From Schistosoma haematobium (Eukaryota; Platyhelminthes; Trematoda; Strigeidida; Schistosomatidae): a stretch of 64,000 bases of DNA. The translations under genes and the position numbers were made by a program. Positions 1 to 9,992 of this stretch are shown piece after piece. Location of the stretch: assembly GCF_000699445.3 (NCBI RefSeq), contig NC_067197.1:2920152-2984151 (forward strand). The letters are read 5' to 3'. The stretch's first letter is position 1. Every line of letters starts with the position of its first letter. The notes below the pieces were generated by a model. That model did not search any database. It was not told the DNA's origin and was given only the letters and a program-made list of their open reading frames with translations.

Positions 1-1519
1 CATCTAAGGTTGAGACATGCCATCCAGTGAATTCAATGGATTTGGAATGAATGGTCCGGCGTTCATCATTTTTGACCTCTTTGTGTGACAAGTTGAAAGT
101 CTATTTTTCCAGTTGTCTCATGCTCAACTTTGAAAATTGTGTGGTTAGGGACCAATGCCACTATATAGTAACTAGTCCGAATGAATCGGAACTGTTGTTG
201 TAAGTCTCAGGTTTCTGAAGTACATAAAACTTTATTACACTCGATAATAAAGCTTTATTTTGCTTCGAAACAAAATCACGAAGATCAATGGCGACATCTT
301 CAGAAGTAGAACAGAAGTTTTAAACTGTATGAAAAGTGCAGGAAAAGAATTGTATGAGCTGTTTCTTTAGTTAAGGATCGTTTATGCTAGCAATCAGGCA
401 GTCATGATGCTGAATAAGCATCTGTTCACCGAAATCACACTTAATAGCTTGTTTCTGAAGCTGTAGTATGAAATCTGTAATATTTTGATTCGGAGCACGA
501 AATAATTAATTGAACTGTGCTCTCCCACATGTTTTGAATGATGTTGCATGGAAATGGTCTTCCAGAAATCGCTGTAGTTTGTTGAACGAAAGTAGGATAA
601 ATTTATCAAGATATGCAAGGTTCTTCAAAAAACTATAGGCTTCTCAACTAATAGCGGTCACAAAATGAGCTGATATTCTACCGTTCTTAAGTTTTTTGAC
701 AAACACCAAGCATCAAGTGCAGTGATGGGCGATTCCCCCGGGTTACTAGAGTTCATTAGAAATGCAACGCCAGACGTGAATTTTTACTGATATAATGAAG
801 CAGAACTAATCCCAATAATTCGAAAAGCATGACACAATCAGGAATTCAAACGCGAAGTACATAGTATGAGATTGCATTGCATTGTTATGGTAGGTTTAAA
901 CAAAACATAATATGTTGAACTAAATATCAAGTATATTGGTTGTTCATCACACCTACCTAACTCTAGATCCTCAAACGCTCATTTATGTATATGGTGTTGA
1001 AATTTGAAAGTGGACAGTTGGCTTGGATACCATCTTGACAGTCCAAGACGTTATTCAGCTGGACTGCCAACAACAATACCAGTAAAAACAGGATCAAAAT
1101 AAAGAACAGTAGTGACGCTTTATTTGCTCTACACTTTCTGGGTGATATCTGTACAAGATTCTTCACTGCACCTGAGGACCACTTTATACAATACCTCCGA
1201 GTGTCTTTTCGTGTTGAGAGTATGCAGCCAGAGAAGCGCATAAAATCTTGAAGTTTATTTCCAGAGTATAACTTGATTCCAGAAATGTTTCAAAACATCT
1301 GTGTTTATCTGAAATTTTATCTGGAATAATCTTGTATTTTGCCCAAAAACATTAGAAGAATTTTCCTCTTTTTGGAGTGAGTTAATTGTAAGGAAAGTAA
1401 TTAGATATATTTACTGAAAATTATACCCAACTAAGTTCCCCTGAACTTTCAAACTTTGCCGTACAGCGGGACTAGGGATAATACAATAGGGATAAACCAC
1501 ATTTCTCACAATTCTTTTC
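1..1519. other. 5' flank, no recognised gene
   Basis: AT-rich sequence left of the Gypsy-A insertion. I see no conserved protein, RNA gene or repeat shared with the rest of the window, apart from one open frame with a hydrophobic segment at 963-1241 on the minus strand, listed separately. It could be intergenic or intronic DNA of a gene lying outside the window. Confidence 0.5.
963..1241 (-). CDS. Hypothetical small membrane protein or exon (unrecognised)
   Basis: A 92-codon open frame. Residues about 43-62 form a strongly hydrophobic stretch rich in Leu, Ile, Phe and Val, preceded by basic residues (Arg, Lys), as expected for a single transmembrane segment with the N terminus inside. A cysteine-containing tail follows. 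I do not recognise the family. It could be an internal exon of a minus-strand gene, or chance in AT-rich DNA, where T-rich codons readily encode hydrophobic runs. No splice-site pair or neighbouring exon confirms it. Confidence 0.2.
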   Translation of the reverse strand: MRFSGCILSTRKDTRRYCIKWSSGAVKNLVQISPRKCRANKASLLFFILILFLLVLLLAVQLNNVLDCQDGIQANCPLSNFNTIYINERLRI

Positions 1520-1523
1520 ACCA
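1520..1523. repeat. Target-site duplication ACCA, left copy
   Basis: ACCA directly precedes the left Gypsy-A LTR and reappears at 22864-22867 directly after the right LTR. Four-base duplications are usual for Gypsy integrases. Confidence 0.8.
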
Positions 1524-1844
1524 TGTAGCGATAAATAAATCCCCGAAATAAATAGCTCTGTAAGTTTTCGACATTGGATGCTGACCATCTGTTTTAGTGG
1601 ACTCATCTAGCTGAAGGCGCTTGGTCAGGCATCCGCACCAGATCACGTGTGGTAACGCCGTGCTCAACATCTACCGCAATCGCTAGCCAGATTAGATCAG
1701 AGAATTCCGATATATTGGTTATCGCCAATTACACTCTTTCGATCTCGTCGACTCTGTCTTTTGATTTCTCTTGGTGGTACAAATTATATTAGAAGTGTTA
1801 CTGGTAAAAGCGTTGTCAAACACTGAATACCTGTGCCATCTACA
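1524..1844 (+). repeat. Gypsy-A 5' LTR
   Basis: 321 bp, TG...CA ended, closely matching 22542-22863 with scattered substitutions, so the insertion is not recent. It would carry the element promoter. The leader directly after it starts TTGGTGAG, the same eight bases that follow the Gypsy-B 5' LTR, so both elements probably use the same tRNA primer; the tRNA was not identified. Confidence 0.88.
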
Positions 1845-1862
1845 TTGGTGAGAACGACGTGA
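1845..1862 (+). promoter_or_regulatory. Gypsy-A primer binding site
   Basis: Immediately 3' of the 5' LTR. Starts TTGGTGAGAACG, where minus-strand synthesis is normally primed by a tRNA 3' end. Assigned by position and by likeness to the same spot in Gypsy-B. Confidence 0.5.
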
Positions 1863-2019
1863 TCTGTACACCTAATTGCAACTGTGAGTCCGTTCGTTTT
1901 TGGGATTTTTCTATATTATTGCCTTTTTGTTTTTATTCTTTATGCATTGTGATATTTTTTCCAGCGTTTTTGGGTATCTATATATTTTTCCTTCGAATTC
2001 TCGTATTTAATTTTCCCCT

Positions 2020-2234
2020 ATGACCGAACAGAATCCTATGGTATTTGAGATTAAGACGATGTCCCCATCCTCGTTCCAACTGATGCCGTTCTGGCCAGAC
2101 GATATTGAAGCCTGGTTCTGCTACACAGAAGCCGACTTCAACGAGGACAGCGTGAACGACACACGTGCACAGTACCTCGCAGTAGTCAAGCCACTACCGC
2201 GGGAATTCAACAGGTACGTAACACCTAGTATGTT
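2020..2234 (+). pseudogene. Gypsy-A gag, N-terminal part
   Basis: Opens with ATG at 2020 after a ~175 bp leader. Residues about 20-50 have the FWPDDIEAWF-type motif found at the start of the capsid region of schistosome Gypsy gag proteins. The frame is cut at 2234 by the Gypsy-B LTR and resumes at 19580 once the insertion and its TGTT duplication are removed. Downstream, an in-frame TAA follows the resumed segment within about ten codons, so gag is broken twice. Confidence 0.75.
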
Positions 2235-2501
2235 TTTCGTGCCTTAAAGTAACCCTCGTACTATTGATAGAAGAAACCAGAGAAGTAGTGAATAGGTCTT
2301 TATTTCGATCTTCGCGCAGTCACAGTGGAGCGTGGGATTATCTGTTCAGACAAACAAAGGCTCTCAACATTCAATATAAGATAACAGGGAATATAACGCT
2401 TATACAAAACAAGGAAGTGAATGAATACTTGAACAATACTGTTTTGGCATATGCTTGGTTGTTTGGGGTCAACTCTTAACCAACCAACCTAAGCTGTTAC
2501 A
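2235..2501 (-). repeat. Gypsy-B 3' LTR (copy A)
   Basis: 267 bp. On the minus strand it begins TGTAACAG. It is nearly identical to 13043-13309 and close to 19309-19575. The left neighbour is Gypsy-A gag ending in TGTT at 2231-2234, the target site. The right neighbour is the purine tract of Gypsy-B read on the minus strand. Confidence 0.82.
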
Positions 2502-2513
2502 TTAGCTTCCCCT
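2502..2513 (-). promoter_or_regulatory. Gypsy-B polypurine tract
   Basis: Minus-strand AGGGGAAGC-type run lying just upstream of the 3' LTR, the expected site of plus-strand priming. Confidence 0.6.
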
Positions 2514-3519
2514 AGAAACGACTTCCGTAGGAACGTCGGTTCGATTAACCTAACTATCGAAAACACCTTAGTTCTATTTCTCATCCCAAGGGAAAATTAT
2601 CAGCTCGCTCACTGTTTGACTTACAATCAGTGACGACTGACGCTGTCAACGATAGTCCATGGATGTCTCTTCTTTACTAGCTTGTCATCTTATTTTGTAG
2701 TATGTGATTTCTTCTACAACTATCGCCGACGGTTTGCTGCGTGCTTTCAAGAGAAAGTGTGAGAATGTGGAATAAGAATATCTGAGGAAGTGCCGCGAGC
2801 GGGCTACCCAACACCATGTTGGTGAGGTACGATTTTTCCGTGCTCAGACCGGCTATCAGGTGTTTACTCACCTGCCTCTTGAGTCGCCCTCAAGTAAAAA
2901 GTAAAGAAGAATCTACTTCAAAGGTAATGGTGAAAATCAAGCAAACCTGAAGAACTGCTCCACTGCCTGCATAAAACAATAAGATACAAAATGGAAATAC
3001 ATAAATGTAATTGATAATTGTTCGGTTCCATGTAAGTGCTTGGTCTCCAGAACGGATTGGTATTCTGGAAGAGAATAGACATAGTGTAGATATCTTGTGC
3101 ACGAAAAACCATGAAAACAAAAAATACTCTTTTGTAATGCATATATGTAAAAGGGTGAACTTGCTAGAAGTTGGACTCTTTAACAAAATCGATCAAACGC
3201 GTGACTTTGAGCCTGTGATGACCGCGTTTCACAACTAGGTGCGTAACCAAGGGTGCATCAGAATACTCCACAAAACGGAAAAGAATATACGGTTAAGAAG
3301 CAAAAAAAATTGTGTAGAGTATGCGGATCAAGTACAGTTGTGTCAAATACCGTTTTCTTGTTTGATTTAGGTATGCATGATATATTGAAGCAATATATCG
3401 TCAATTCATCCAAGTAACGAATTGATTTGCACCTCAGAAGTGTGTAAGTCCTATTACTCATTAGTATTATGAGTGAATAATTGGTGTAAGGAAATGTTGA
3501 AGTCACTTCCTCCGTGGTC

Positions 3520-3600
3520 TGATGTGGCTTAACGGCTAAGCACGCGGTCTAGCATTCAGGAGGGCAGAGGTTCGAGTGCGTGTGGGGCCTGCGTTTTTGT
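3520..3600 (+). repeat. tRNA-like (SINE head) sequence
   Basis: Has an A-box-like TGGCTTAACGG and, about 45 bases on, a B-box-like GGTTCGAGTGC, the spacing of a tRNA-derived RNA polymerase III promoter. It does not fold as a clean tRNA cloverleaf by eye, so a SINE head or decayed tRNA relic is likelier than a working tRNA. Confidence 0.3.
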
Positions 3601-4357
3601 TCACCAGACCCACCTTCAATACAATGTTTGTTGCCCGTAAGTCGCGCACATATGAGGGAAAAAATGACAAGAGGACAGATTGATATATCAAAGTGCCATA
3701 TTGGAAAAGTATAAGTTCTTTGTTTACATGAATATTATTACTATAGAAAAGAAAAACTACAAGTTTAGTAAATTTCCATTTTACGTTATATTTAAACCAA
3801 CGAATATATATATATATATCAGTTATTGACATAAAATGTCTTTTTTATAACGCTAATGTTAAGTTCCAGGACTTTGTATGGGCCACTAATAGTAATTGGT
3901 TTAACGTTAGCATAGTCGTGATATTCATATTGTCAGTTCAATGTTATGATTACTAAACAGTTCCCTTATAAGTTGTTTAAAATTAGGTATGTGGAATCAA
4001 TGCGGCTGACATAGTAACCTTACAGTAACGCACTGTACTATATCTTCACGGTTATTGATTCTTAAATGTCAGAAATTAAAAAAATCTGAATATTGCCAAT
4101 AAAGATGGGTTATATGATCACACTAAAAAGCATGCTGCAGGGAAACTGGTTAAGTCATTACGTAAGTTTCCTAAACATGAAAAAAAATGATGAGAACTTT
4201 AATAAGTACTTGACCATGGTTTAATCCAAAATGTTTTGTCTAGAAAACTACTTATTAATAGTAGTATTAATCGTATCAAGCTAATAAACATCCTCAACCG
4301 AAAACTTTTAGAAGTAGTTCATATGGTATATATGTATAACCAGTCTACGTGAAAAAT

Positions 4358-4404
4358 GTATATAAATATATATAAATATATATAAATATATATAAATATA
4401 TATA
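4358..4404. repeat. Short tandem array, TATATAAA-type units
   Basis: About five units of an 8-10 base AT-only motif. No function seen. Confidence 0.8.
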
Positions 4405-4640
4405 CCTTTTCGCGCGAATTTCAAAAAGGGCAGTGAATTTTGTACTTGTTGTGATTATACTTGCTTTTGGTACTTATTGCACTAAAAAGCATTCTTGGTC
4501 TACTTTAACTAAGAGTTCTTTGGTTAAAGTTTGAAATTTTTGCTACATTTTGTCCTGGGTACCTGTTTTTAGTCCTTGACTAACACTTGTATTCATATTG
4601 TTATCATTTTTTGTTTTTAAACCTTTTAAATCGAATCAAA

Positions 4641-5741
4641 ATGGTTGGTAAGACTCACAAATGTGGGCAACCAAACTGTTTGTTCCCTGTGGAAGAGGGG
4701 ATGCAGTGTGACGAATGCCATAAGTGGTTCCACAAAATGTGCACCCGCTTAAGTCCCACCGCATACAAAAGATGCTCGAGGCCTAACTCACATTGGCTTT
4801 GCATGTTTTGCTGTGCCAACAAGGCATTACTAATACAGGAGGCTATGAGCCTGTTGGCTTTGGCCTGTAAAAAGAAGGATGTCATATGCGCCGACAACAC
4901 GGGCACTGACAGCGACGAATGTGTCAGTGTAGTACCTGCAGTTACGCGACGCCTCAAAAAATTGACTCTGACTGACGTAAAAGTGGAATCTTCGTTGACA
5001 TTAACAGGGGGAGTAGTACCATCTGGTACTGACATTGTTAATAATGCACCTTTAATGGAAACCGAAGATCTGGATAAAACAGTCACCGTTCCAAATAGTC
5101 CCAGTGTTATGAGGGATGAAAAATGGAATACGGTACGTAGGAAACGAACAGAAAAGAAAAAAGCTGTAAGCAGTACACAGGTAGTTAGTAACTCCCTGGT
5201 GGACCCAAATTGTGAGCCACAAATTGCACTACCAAAATCTGAAGGTAAGAGTGAAACCCATCCTGGCGTGACTGAGAAGAAAAATCTAATAACATCGAAT
5301 ATTATTGTGAGCAAATTGCGGGAGTCAAACGACCCTGATCCGAAAATTAGACACGCGCATGACTTAGAAGAGCTAGGAGAATATATTCGTAGTATTTTAC
5401 CAGATAACTCCAAAGGAGTTCAGGTCAAAAATTTGGTAAGAATAGGCAAGAGGACCGTGGAGAATGTTGAACCCCGTCCATGCAGACTCCTTAAGGTAAT
5501 CCTAGGATCGGAGAAGCAACGGGATCTCTTGTTAAGTAGCGCTCGTCGACACGACAATTCTGACATCCGAGTTAGACCTGACATGCCTCTCGAAGATAGA
5601 ATAAAAAGGAAGCAAGCACTAGCTGAACTTGAAACCCGTCGGCAAAACGGCGAGGAAAATCTCCGGTTAGTGGGTTTTCGGATAGTCAGGTCTTGGAAGC
5701 GAATGCTACCAAGGCCTGTGTGGATAGGCTGTTCTACTTAG
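4641..5741 (+). CDS. CR1-like LINE ORF1, PHD-finger protein
   Basis: 366 residues from ATG 4641 (good context, AAA before ATG); an in-frame ATG at 4587 is less likely. The N-terminal ~55 residues hold a PHD-type finger with regularly spaced Cys and one Trp-Phe-His (HKWFHKMC), matching the esterase/PHD class of CR1 ORF1 proteins, which bind RNA or chromatin. The middle is Ser/Thr/Lys-rich and probably disordered. The C-terminal third is basic (Arg/Lys-rich), fitting nucleic-acid binding. It overlaps the open frame of ORF2 by about 49 bases in another frame. The exact role in retrotransposition is inferred from the family. Confidence 0.75.
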   Translation: MVGKTHKCGQPNCLFPVEEGMQCDECHKWFHKMCTRLSPTAYKRCSRPNSHWLCMFCCANKALLIQEAMSLLALACKKKDVICADNTGTDSDECVSVVPAVTRRLKKLTLTDVKVESSLTLTGGVVPSGTDIVNNAPLMETEDLDKTVTVPNSPSVMRDEKWNTVRRKRTEKKKAVSSTQVVSNSLVDPNCEPQIALPKSEGKSETHPGVTEKKNLITSNIIVSKLRESNDPDPKIRHAHDLEELGEYIRSILPDNSKGVQVKNLVRIGKRTVENVEPRPCRLLKVILGSEKQRDLLLSSARRHDNSDIRVRPDMPLEDRIKRKQALAELETRRQNGEENLRLVGFRIVRSWKRMLPRPVWIGCST

Positions 5742-8530
5742 GAGTTTTATATGCCAACGCTCGTAGTTTACGAAATAAGTTCTATGAACTAGAAGCAATA
5801 GTAGACAGGTTAAAGCCACTCATAGTAGCAGTGACAGAAACTTGGTTGGTCCATGACTTAGACATTACTCCAGAATTATCCGGATACCATTGCATCAGGA
5901 GTGATAGACATAGATGTAGAAAAGGAGGGGGCGTCCTGTTATATATCGCTAATGGCATAAATATCCGCTCCTTTACTAGCGAATCCCATGATAGCGGCAC
6001 TTGTGAAGTCATTAGCTGTAAGTTGGCAATAGGATGTAGTACATTTATGCTAGGTGTCATCTATCGGAGCCCAATCTGCTTAGCTGATGACTTTGTTTTA
6101 GAGCACATTCATCTTTGGAGTGATAATACCAGGTGCTTGATAATAGGAGACTTTAACGCACCTGATATTAATTGGACTGAGATGACCACAGAAGGATCTA
6201 TAAACTCCTTTGATAGTAGGTTACTGATAACATTGATGGAGCATGCACTAGTGCAGCATGTATCCCAACCCACACGTTTTGGTGTTAACCAGGGTTCTTC
6301 TCTGCTGGATTTGGTAATCACTCATGAGACTGAGGATATTGTGGACTTAAATATTCTTCCACCGTTAGTAAACAGCGATCACGCTGTCTTGTCATTCGCG
6401 TTTAGAACTAGGGACATGTTATACGATCAGGTTACACCGCGCCCAAATGTATGGAAAGCTAACATATCAGCTATTCAGGAATGCGCTGCTAAGACAGATT
6501 GGTTAGTAGATACCAGCATATCAGTTGAAGAAGCATGGTCTGTATTTAAAGGTAAATTTAGACTAGTTACGTCCCCGTTCATACCATACCTGGTACCGCG
6601 AAGACCGAAAAATAGTCCACCATGGATAACTAAAACGGTCAGGAAACTCCTTAGAAAAAGGAAGAATCACTGGAATATGTTCATCTCTACTGGCTTAGAA
6701 CAATACAGATCCAGTTATTGTAAGATTAGGAATGCCTGTAAAGCGTTAATAAGCAAGACTAGACATTCATACGAAAAACAATTGGTTAGGGATTCTAGAT
6801 ATAGTCCGAAACGGTTATTCTCGTATATAAAAAGGCGAACTAAGAGAAGCGATGGAATTCCATCACTTTTGATACGAGACAATCCGTTAATCTTAGCAGA
6901 GAATGATGCCGAAAAAGCTGAAGCTTTATCGGAATATTTTAGTAAAGTGTTTTCTATCGGTAATGAGGAACGACCAATGATTCATTGTGACCGTGACGGC
7001 TCGCTGATGGATCCTGTAGTCGTTGAGAAAGATACTGTTTTAAGGCTACTTCAGCATCTCAAACCTGATAAGTCCAGTGGTCCCGATGATATTCATCCTA
7101 GGATTATGAAAGCCATATCAGGTGAAATCGCTGAACCATTAGCGATACTATTCGACATGTCTCTGAGACAGTCCAGACTTCCTAGAGACTGGAAAGACGC
7201 CATAATAAGTCCGGTGTATAAGGCTGGGAGTAGGGATTTAGTTAGTAACTATAGACCCGTTAGCTTAACTAGTGCAGTTGTGAAACTGATGGAAAAAATC
7301 ATTCGGACAGCTGTTATAAACTATGTTGAAGGGCAAAATCTTTTCTCCAGGGCACAACATGGTTTTCGGAAAGGCCTATCTTGCTTGACAAATCTTCTCA
7401 TTGCACGAGAAGAGTGGGCTGCGGCAAAGGATCGGAATGTTCCTGTGGATGTGATTTTCATAGATCTAAGTAAGGCCTTCGATAAGGTCTTCCACTCTGG
7501 TCTTAAATTCAAACTGGAACGTTTTGGAATCCATTATACAGTCGTCGATTGGATAAGTAACTTTCTCCATGACAGGAGACAAAGGGTAAGGGTTAATGGG
7601 GCTCTCTCCTCGTGGGTACCTGTAGAAAGTGGGGTTCCCCAAGGCACAATCCTAGGTCCTCTTCTCTTTTTACTTTATGTAAATGAATTGCCAAATGTAG
7701 CAAAATCATCCGTTCTACTCTTCGCTGATGACATAAAGATTTGGAGACCCATACATAGTATGTCGGATAGAATAGTATTACAGGACGATCTTAGCTCATT
7801 GGTGGCATGGTTAGACAGGTGGTCACTAGAAGTAAATCCTAATAAGAGTGTAGTGATGCAGTTAAATAACTCAGATGAATCGTATGACTATACACTACGT
7901 GGATTCGTGCTACCCAAAGCAAGAAACCATAAAGACTTAGGAGTTATATTAAGCAATGATCTCAAAACGACTAGTCACTGTAAGGCTGCTGCTGCAAAAG
8001 GCTATAGGGTATTATGGTCAATTCGTAGGTCTTTCCAGTATTTAGATGATGAAATGTTTGGATTACTATACCCGATTTATGTGCGACCACATTTAGAATA
8101 CGGGATTCAAGCAGCGAGTCCTTGTTTCAAATATGAAGCAGATATGCTAGAAAGAGTCCAACGACGAGCTACTAAGATGGTACAAGGTCTAGCTGGCCTA
8201 TCTTATGAAGACAGACTGAGACACCTTAACTTATTTCCGTTATCTTACCGTAGAGTACGGGGTGATCTAATATTGGCTTATCGTATACTGAACGATGACC
8301 TTGGTATTAACATGTCTTATCTTTTGCTTCCGTCTAGAACCGATCATTTGAGAGGACATTCGAAGAAAGTTCAAAAACCGAGGTCAAACCGTTTACGTCT
8401 GGAGTTCCGTTTCTCGCACCGAGTAGTGAATTACTGGAATTCCCTACCGGAACACGTAATATCAGCACCGTCTGTTAATATATTCAAAACGAGATTGGAC
8501 ATCCACAGTATTACAAACTGCAAGGATTAA
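5693..8530 (+). CDS. CR1-like LINE ORF2: endonuclease-reverse transcriptase
   Basis: 945 codons with no internal stop. The open frame begins at TTG 5693 and has no early ATG, so the true start, or translation by reinitiation after ORF1, is unresolved. Residues ~18-240 form an AP-like endonuclease (ARSLRNKF, TETW, GDFNAPDINW, SDHAVLSF). Reverse transcriptase follows: YRPVSLTS, the catalytic FIDLSKAFD, GVPQGTILGP, and FADD near residues 677-680. The C-terminal part has the basic region and the conserved Trp/Tyr run near the end. All catalytic blocks look present, so the protein could be functional. The last ~430 bases are duplicated in inverted form at 17275-17712. Confidence 0.87.
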   Translation: MEANATKACVDRLFYLGVLYANARSLRNKFYELEAIVDRLKPLIVAVTETWLVHDLDITPELSGYHCIRSDRHRCRKGGGVLLYIANGINIRSFTSESHDSGTCEVISCKLAIGCSTFMLGVIYRSPICLADDFVLEHIHLWSDNTRCLIIGDFNAPDINWTEMTTEGSINSFDSRLLITLMEHALVQHVSQPTRFGVNQGSSLLDLVITHETEDIVDLNILPPLVNSDHAVLSFAFRTRDMLYDQVTPRPNVWKANISAIQECAAKTDWLVDTSISVEEAWSVFKGKFRLVTSPFIPYLVPRRPKNSPPWITKTVRKLLRKRKNHWNMFISTGLEQYRSSYCKIRNACKALISKTRHSYEKQLVRDSRYSPKRLFSYIKRRTKRSDGIPSLLIRDNPLILAENDAEKAEALSEYFSKVFSIGNEERPMIHCDRDGSLMDPVVVEKDTVLRLLQHLKPDKSSGPDDIHPRIMKAISGEIAEPLAILFDMSLRQSRLPRDWKDAIISPVYKAGSRDLVSNYRPVSLTSAVVKLMEKIIRTAVINYVEGQNLFSRAQHGFRKGLSCLTNLLIAREEWAAAKDRNVPVDVIFIDLSKAFDKVFHSGLKFKLERFGIHYTVVDWISNFLHDRRQRVRVNGALSSWVPVESGVPQGTILGPLLFLLYVNELPNVAKSSVLLFADDIKIWRPIHSMSDRIVLQDDLSSLVAWLDRWSLEVNPNKSVVMQLNNSDESYDYTLRGFVLPKARNHKDLGVILSNDLKTTSHCKAAAAKGYRVLWSIRRSFQYLDDEMFGLLYPIYVRPHLEYGIQAASPCFKYEADMLERVQRRATKMVQGLAGLSYEDRLRHLNLFPLSYRRVRGDLILAYRILNDDLGINMSYLLLPSRTDHLRGHSKKVQKPRSNRLRLEFRFSHRVVNYWNSLPEHVISAPSVNIFKTRLDIHSITNCKD

Positions 8531-8585
8531 TATAGGTCGACAGACCTCCTATCCTTATTACTGAAGACTGACTGAAGACTGAAGT

Positions 8586-8867
8586 ACAGCCAACATAGTT
8601 AATTAACCAGAAAAAGAAATTATAAAACTCGCCTGGGTTGCTTTTTGAATTCGTTGTATTTGCCAGTGTTAGTTGTATGAGTTTGATTAAAATCCTCAGC
8701 CATCGTTTCGGAGTACCTAGCTTATGTGCCCAGTATTTTAAGAAAAATATTTAACATAACACGTATATATCAAAGGTAAAAGGTCTGGGGAGTTGTCGGT
8801 GAGGCGGAATGATAAAAAAAATTATTTTTAAGTAGATGCAGGGTGTGATTAGCTGCGTGGTTAGATT
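8586..8867 (-). other. Gypsy-B 3' untranslated region next to the CR1 insertion
   Basis: No open frame. It lies between the CR1 tail and the integrase stop codon of Gypsy-B and is also present, inverted, at about 16940-17220, so it was already joined to the CR1 when that block was duplicated. Confidence 0.6.
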
Positions 8868-9977
8868 TTATCCTGCAACCGAAACTGTCAACATCCTTGA
8901 CTGACTAATTGGATGTGCCCAGCGAACCGTTTTAGTCATTTGTAAAGATTTATTATCTTTACATTTCGATTCCGTAATGGATTTGTCAGTTAAACGATCT
9001 AACAACACGTATGGTGGTTCATGATCTAGATAAGCCGGCTTTAGCCTATCAATACTTACTGTGTCGATGTTCCCATGTTTTTCTATCACGAAATATTTAG
9101 ATTTTCCTGAGACGACTTTGAAAGGACCTTCAAATGGAGGACTGAGTGGTGCTTTTATTTTGTCACATCTTATCCAGACGTGCGTGCAATTGCTTAGGTC
9201 TTTAGGTATATATACGGGGCGCGATTGTTCACGAGTATTAATCGGCTTAAGTTTAGACATATGGTCCCGTAGTTGATCTACATAATTTTCTAAATTAAGT
9301 TTTTGACTGTTAGTATTAGGGTTAATAAATTCACCTGGTAGTCTCAGAGTTGTTCCGAAAACCAGTTCCGCAGCTGAACACTGTGCGTCAGTTTTGACAG
9401 ATGTTCGTATTCCCAACATAACTAACGGTAGGAATTCTGTCCACTGATTGGGGTTTGAGTGAGATATAAGGGCGGTTTTTAGCTGACGGTGAAAACGTTC
9501 TACCATCCCATTAGCCTGAGGATGATATGCAGTGCAGCGTATCCTATTGGAGCCTAGAAGTTTAGCCAAGTTATTAAATAGTTCGGATTCGAATTGCGCT
9601 CCTCTATCCGTCGTTATTGTTATGGGTGTACCAAAAATGGTTACCCAGTTCTGCATGAAGACTTTGGCTACTGTTTCCGCTGTGATGTCCGCTATCGGGA
9701 TGGCTATAGGGAATCTGGTAAATCGATCTATGCATGTAAAAAGATAATTAAAACCGTTTGAACGTGGTAAAGGACCTACCAAGTCGATATGCACATAGGC
9801 AAAACGTGCATCTGGTTGCGAGAAAACACCTATGGGTGAATTTGTGTGACGAATAATCTTTGATTGTTGACATGCTGAACACTCTCTAACCCATTTGTGT
9901 ACATCCTTCTGTAAATTCGGCCATATATATCTGGCATTGATTAGTTTAGTTGAAGCTTTTGCGCCAGGATGAGACAA
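8868..9977 (-). pseudogene. Gypsy-B integrase
   Basis: 369 codons in the same frame as the upstream protease-RT-RNase H segment but separated from it by one TAG (9993-9995). It begins within the HHCC zinc domain (HPGA...CSACQQSK). The DDE core follows: VHIDLVGPL, ITTDRGAQFES and VERFHRQ. A chromodomain-like end is not obvious. The family inserts cDNA into the genome. The second copy at 15830-16939 encodes the same protein with the same upstream stop. Confidence 0.85.
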
Positions 9978-9992
9978 AGAATGAAAGTTATT

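Larger units (their letters stand above)
2514..4586. other. Gypsy-B 3' untranslated remnant, unassigned DNA and CR1 5' region
   Basis: Several short frames occur here but none resembles a known protein. The left part should be the Gypsy-B 3' untranslated region and the right part the 5' untranslated region of the CR1 LINE; I cannot place their border. It contains a tRNA-like stretch (3520-3600) and an 8-base tandem array (4358-4404), both listed. Confidence 0.45.
4587..8585 (+). mobile_element. CR1-like non-LTR retrotransposon (LINE) inside Gypsy-B
   Basis: Two overlapping open frames in the CR1 layout: ORF1 with a PHD-type zinc finger (from ATG 4641) and ORF2 with apurinic endonuclease plus reverse transcriptase (to 8530). 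The tail after ORF2 has short ACTGAAG/GACTGAAG tandem repeats (about 8562-8584), as CR1 elements end in short repeats and not poly(A). The 5' border is not resolved. Relatives in schistosomes include SR1, Perere and pido elements; I do not assign it to a named one. Both ORFs are uninterrupted, so this is the youngest or best-kept layer of the nest. Confidence 0.8.

Noticed and set aside
3843..3915. Inverted GCTAATGTTAA / TTAACGTTAGC as ends of a small DNA transposon
   Set aside because: Only 11 bases with a mismatch, no target duplication and no second copy in the window.
4655..5413. 252-codon minus-strand frame opposite CR1 ORF1
   Set aside because: Shadow of ORF1; no motif, and it covers the region where the plus strand encodes a clear zinc finger.
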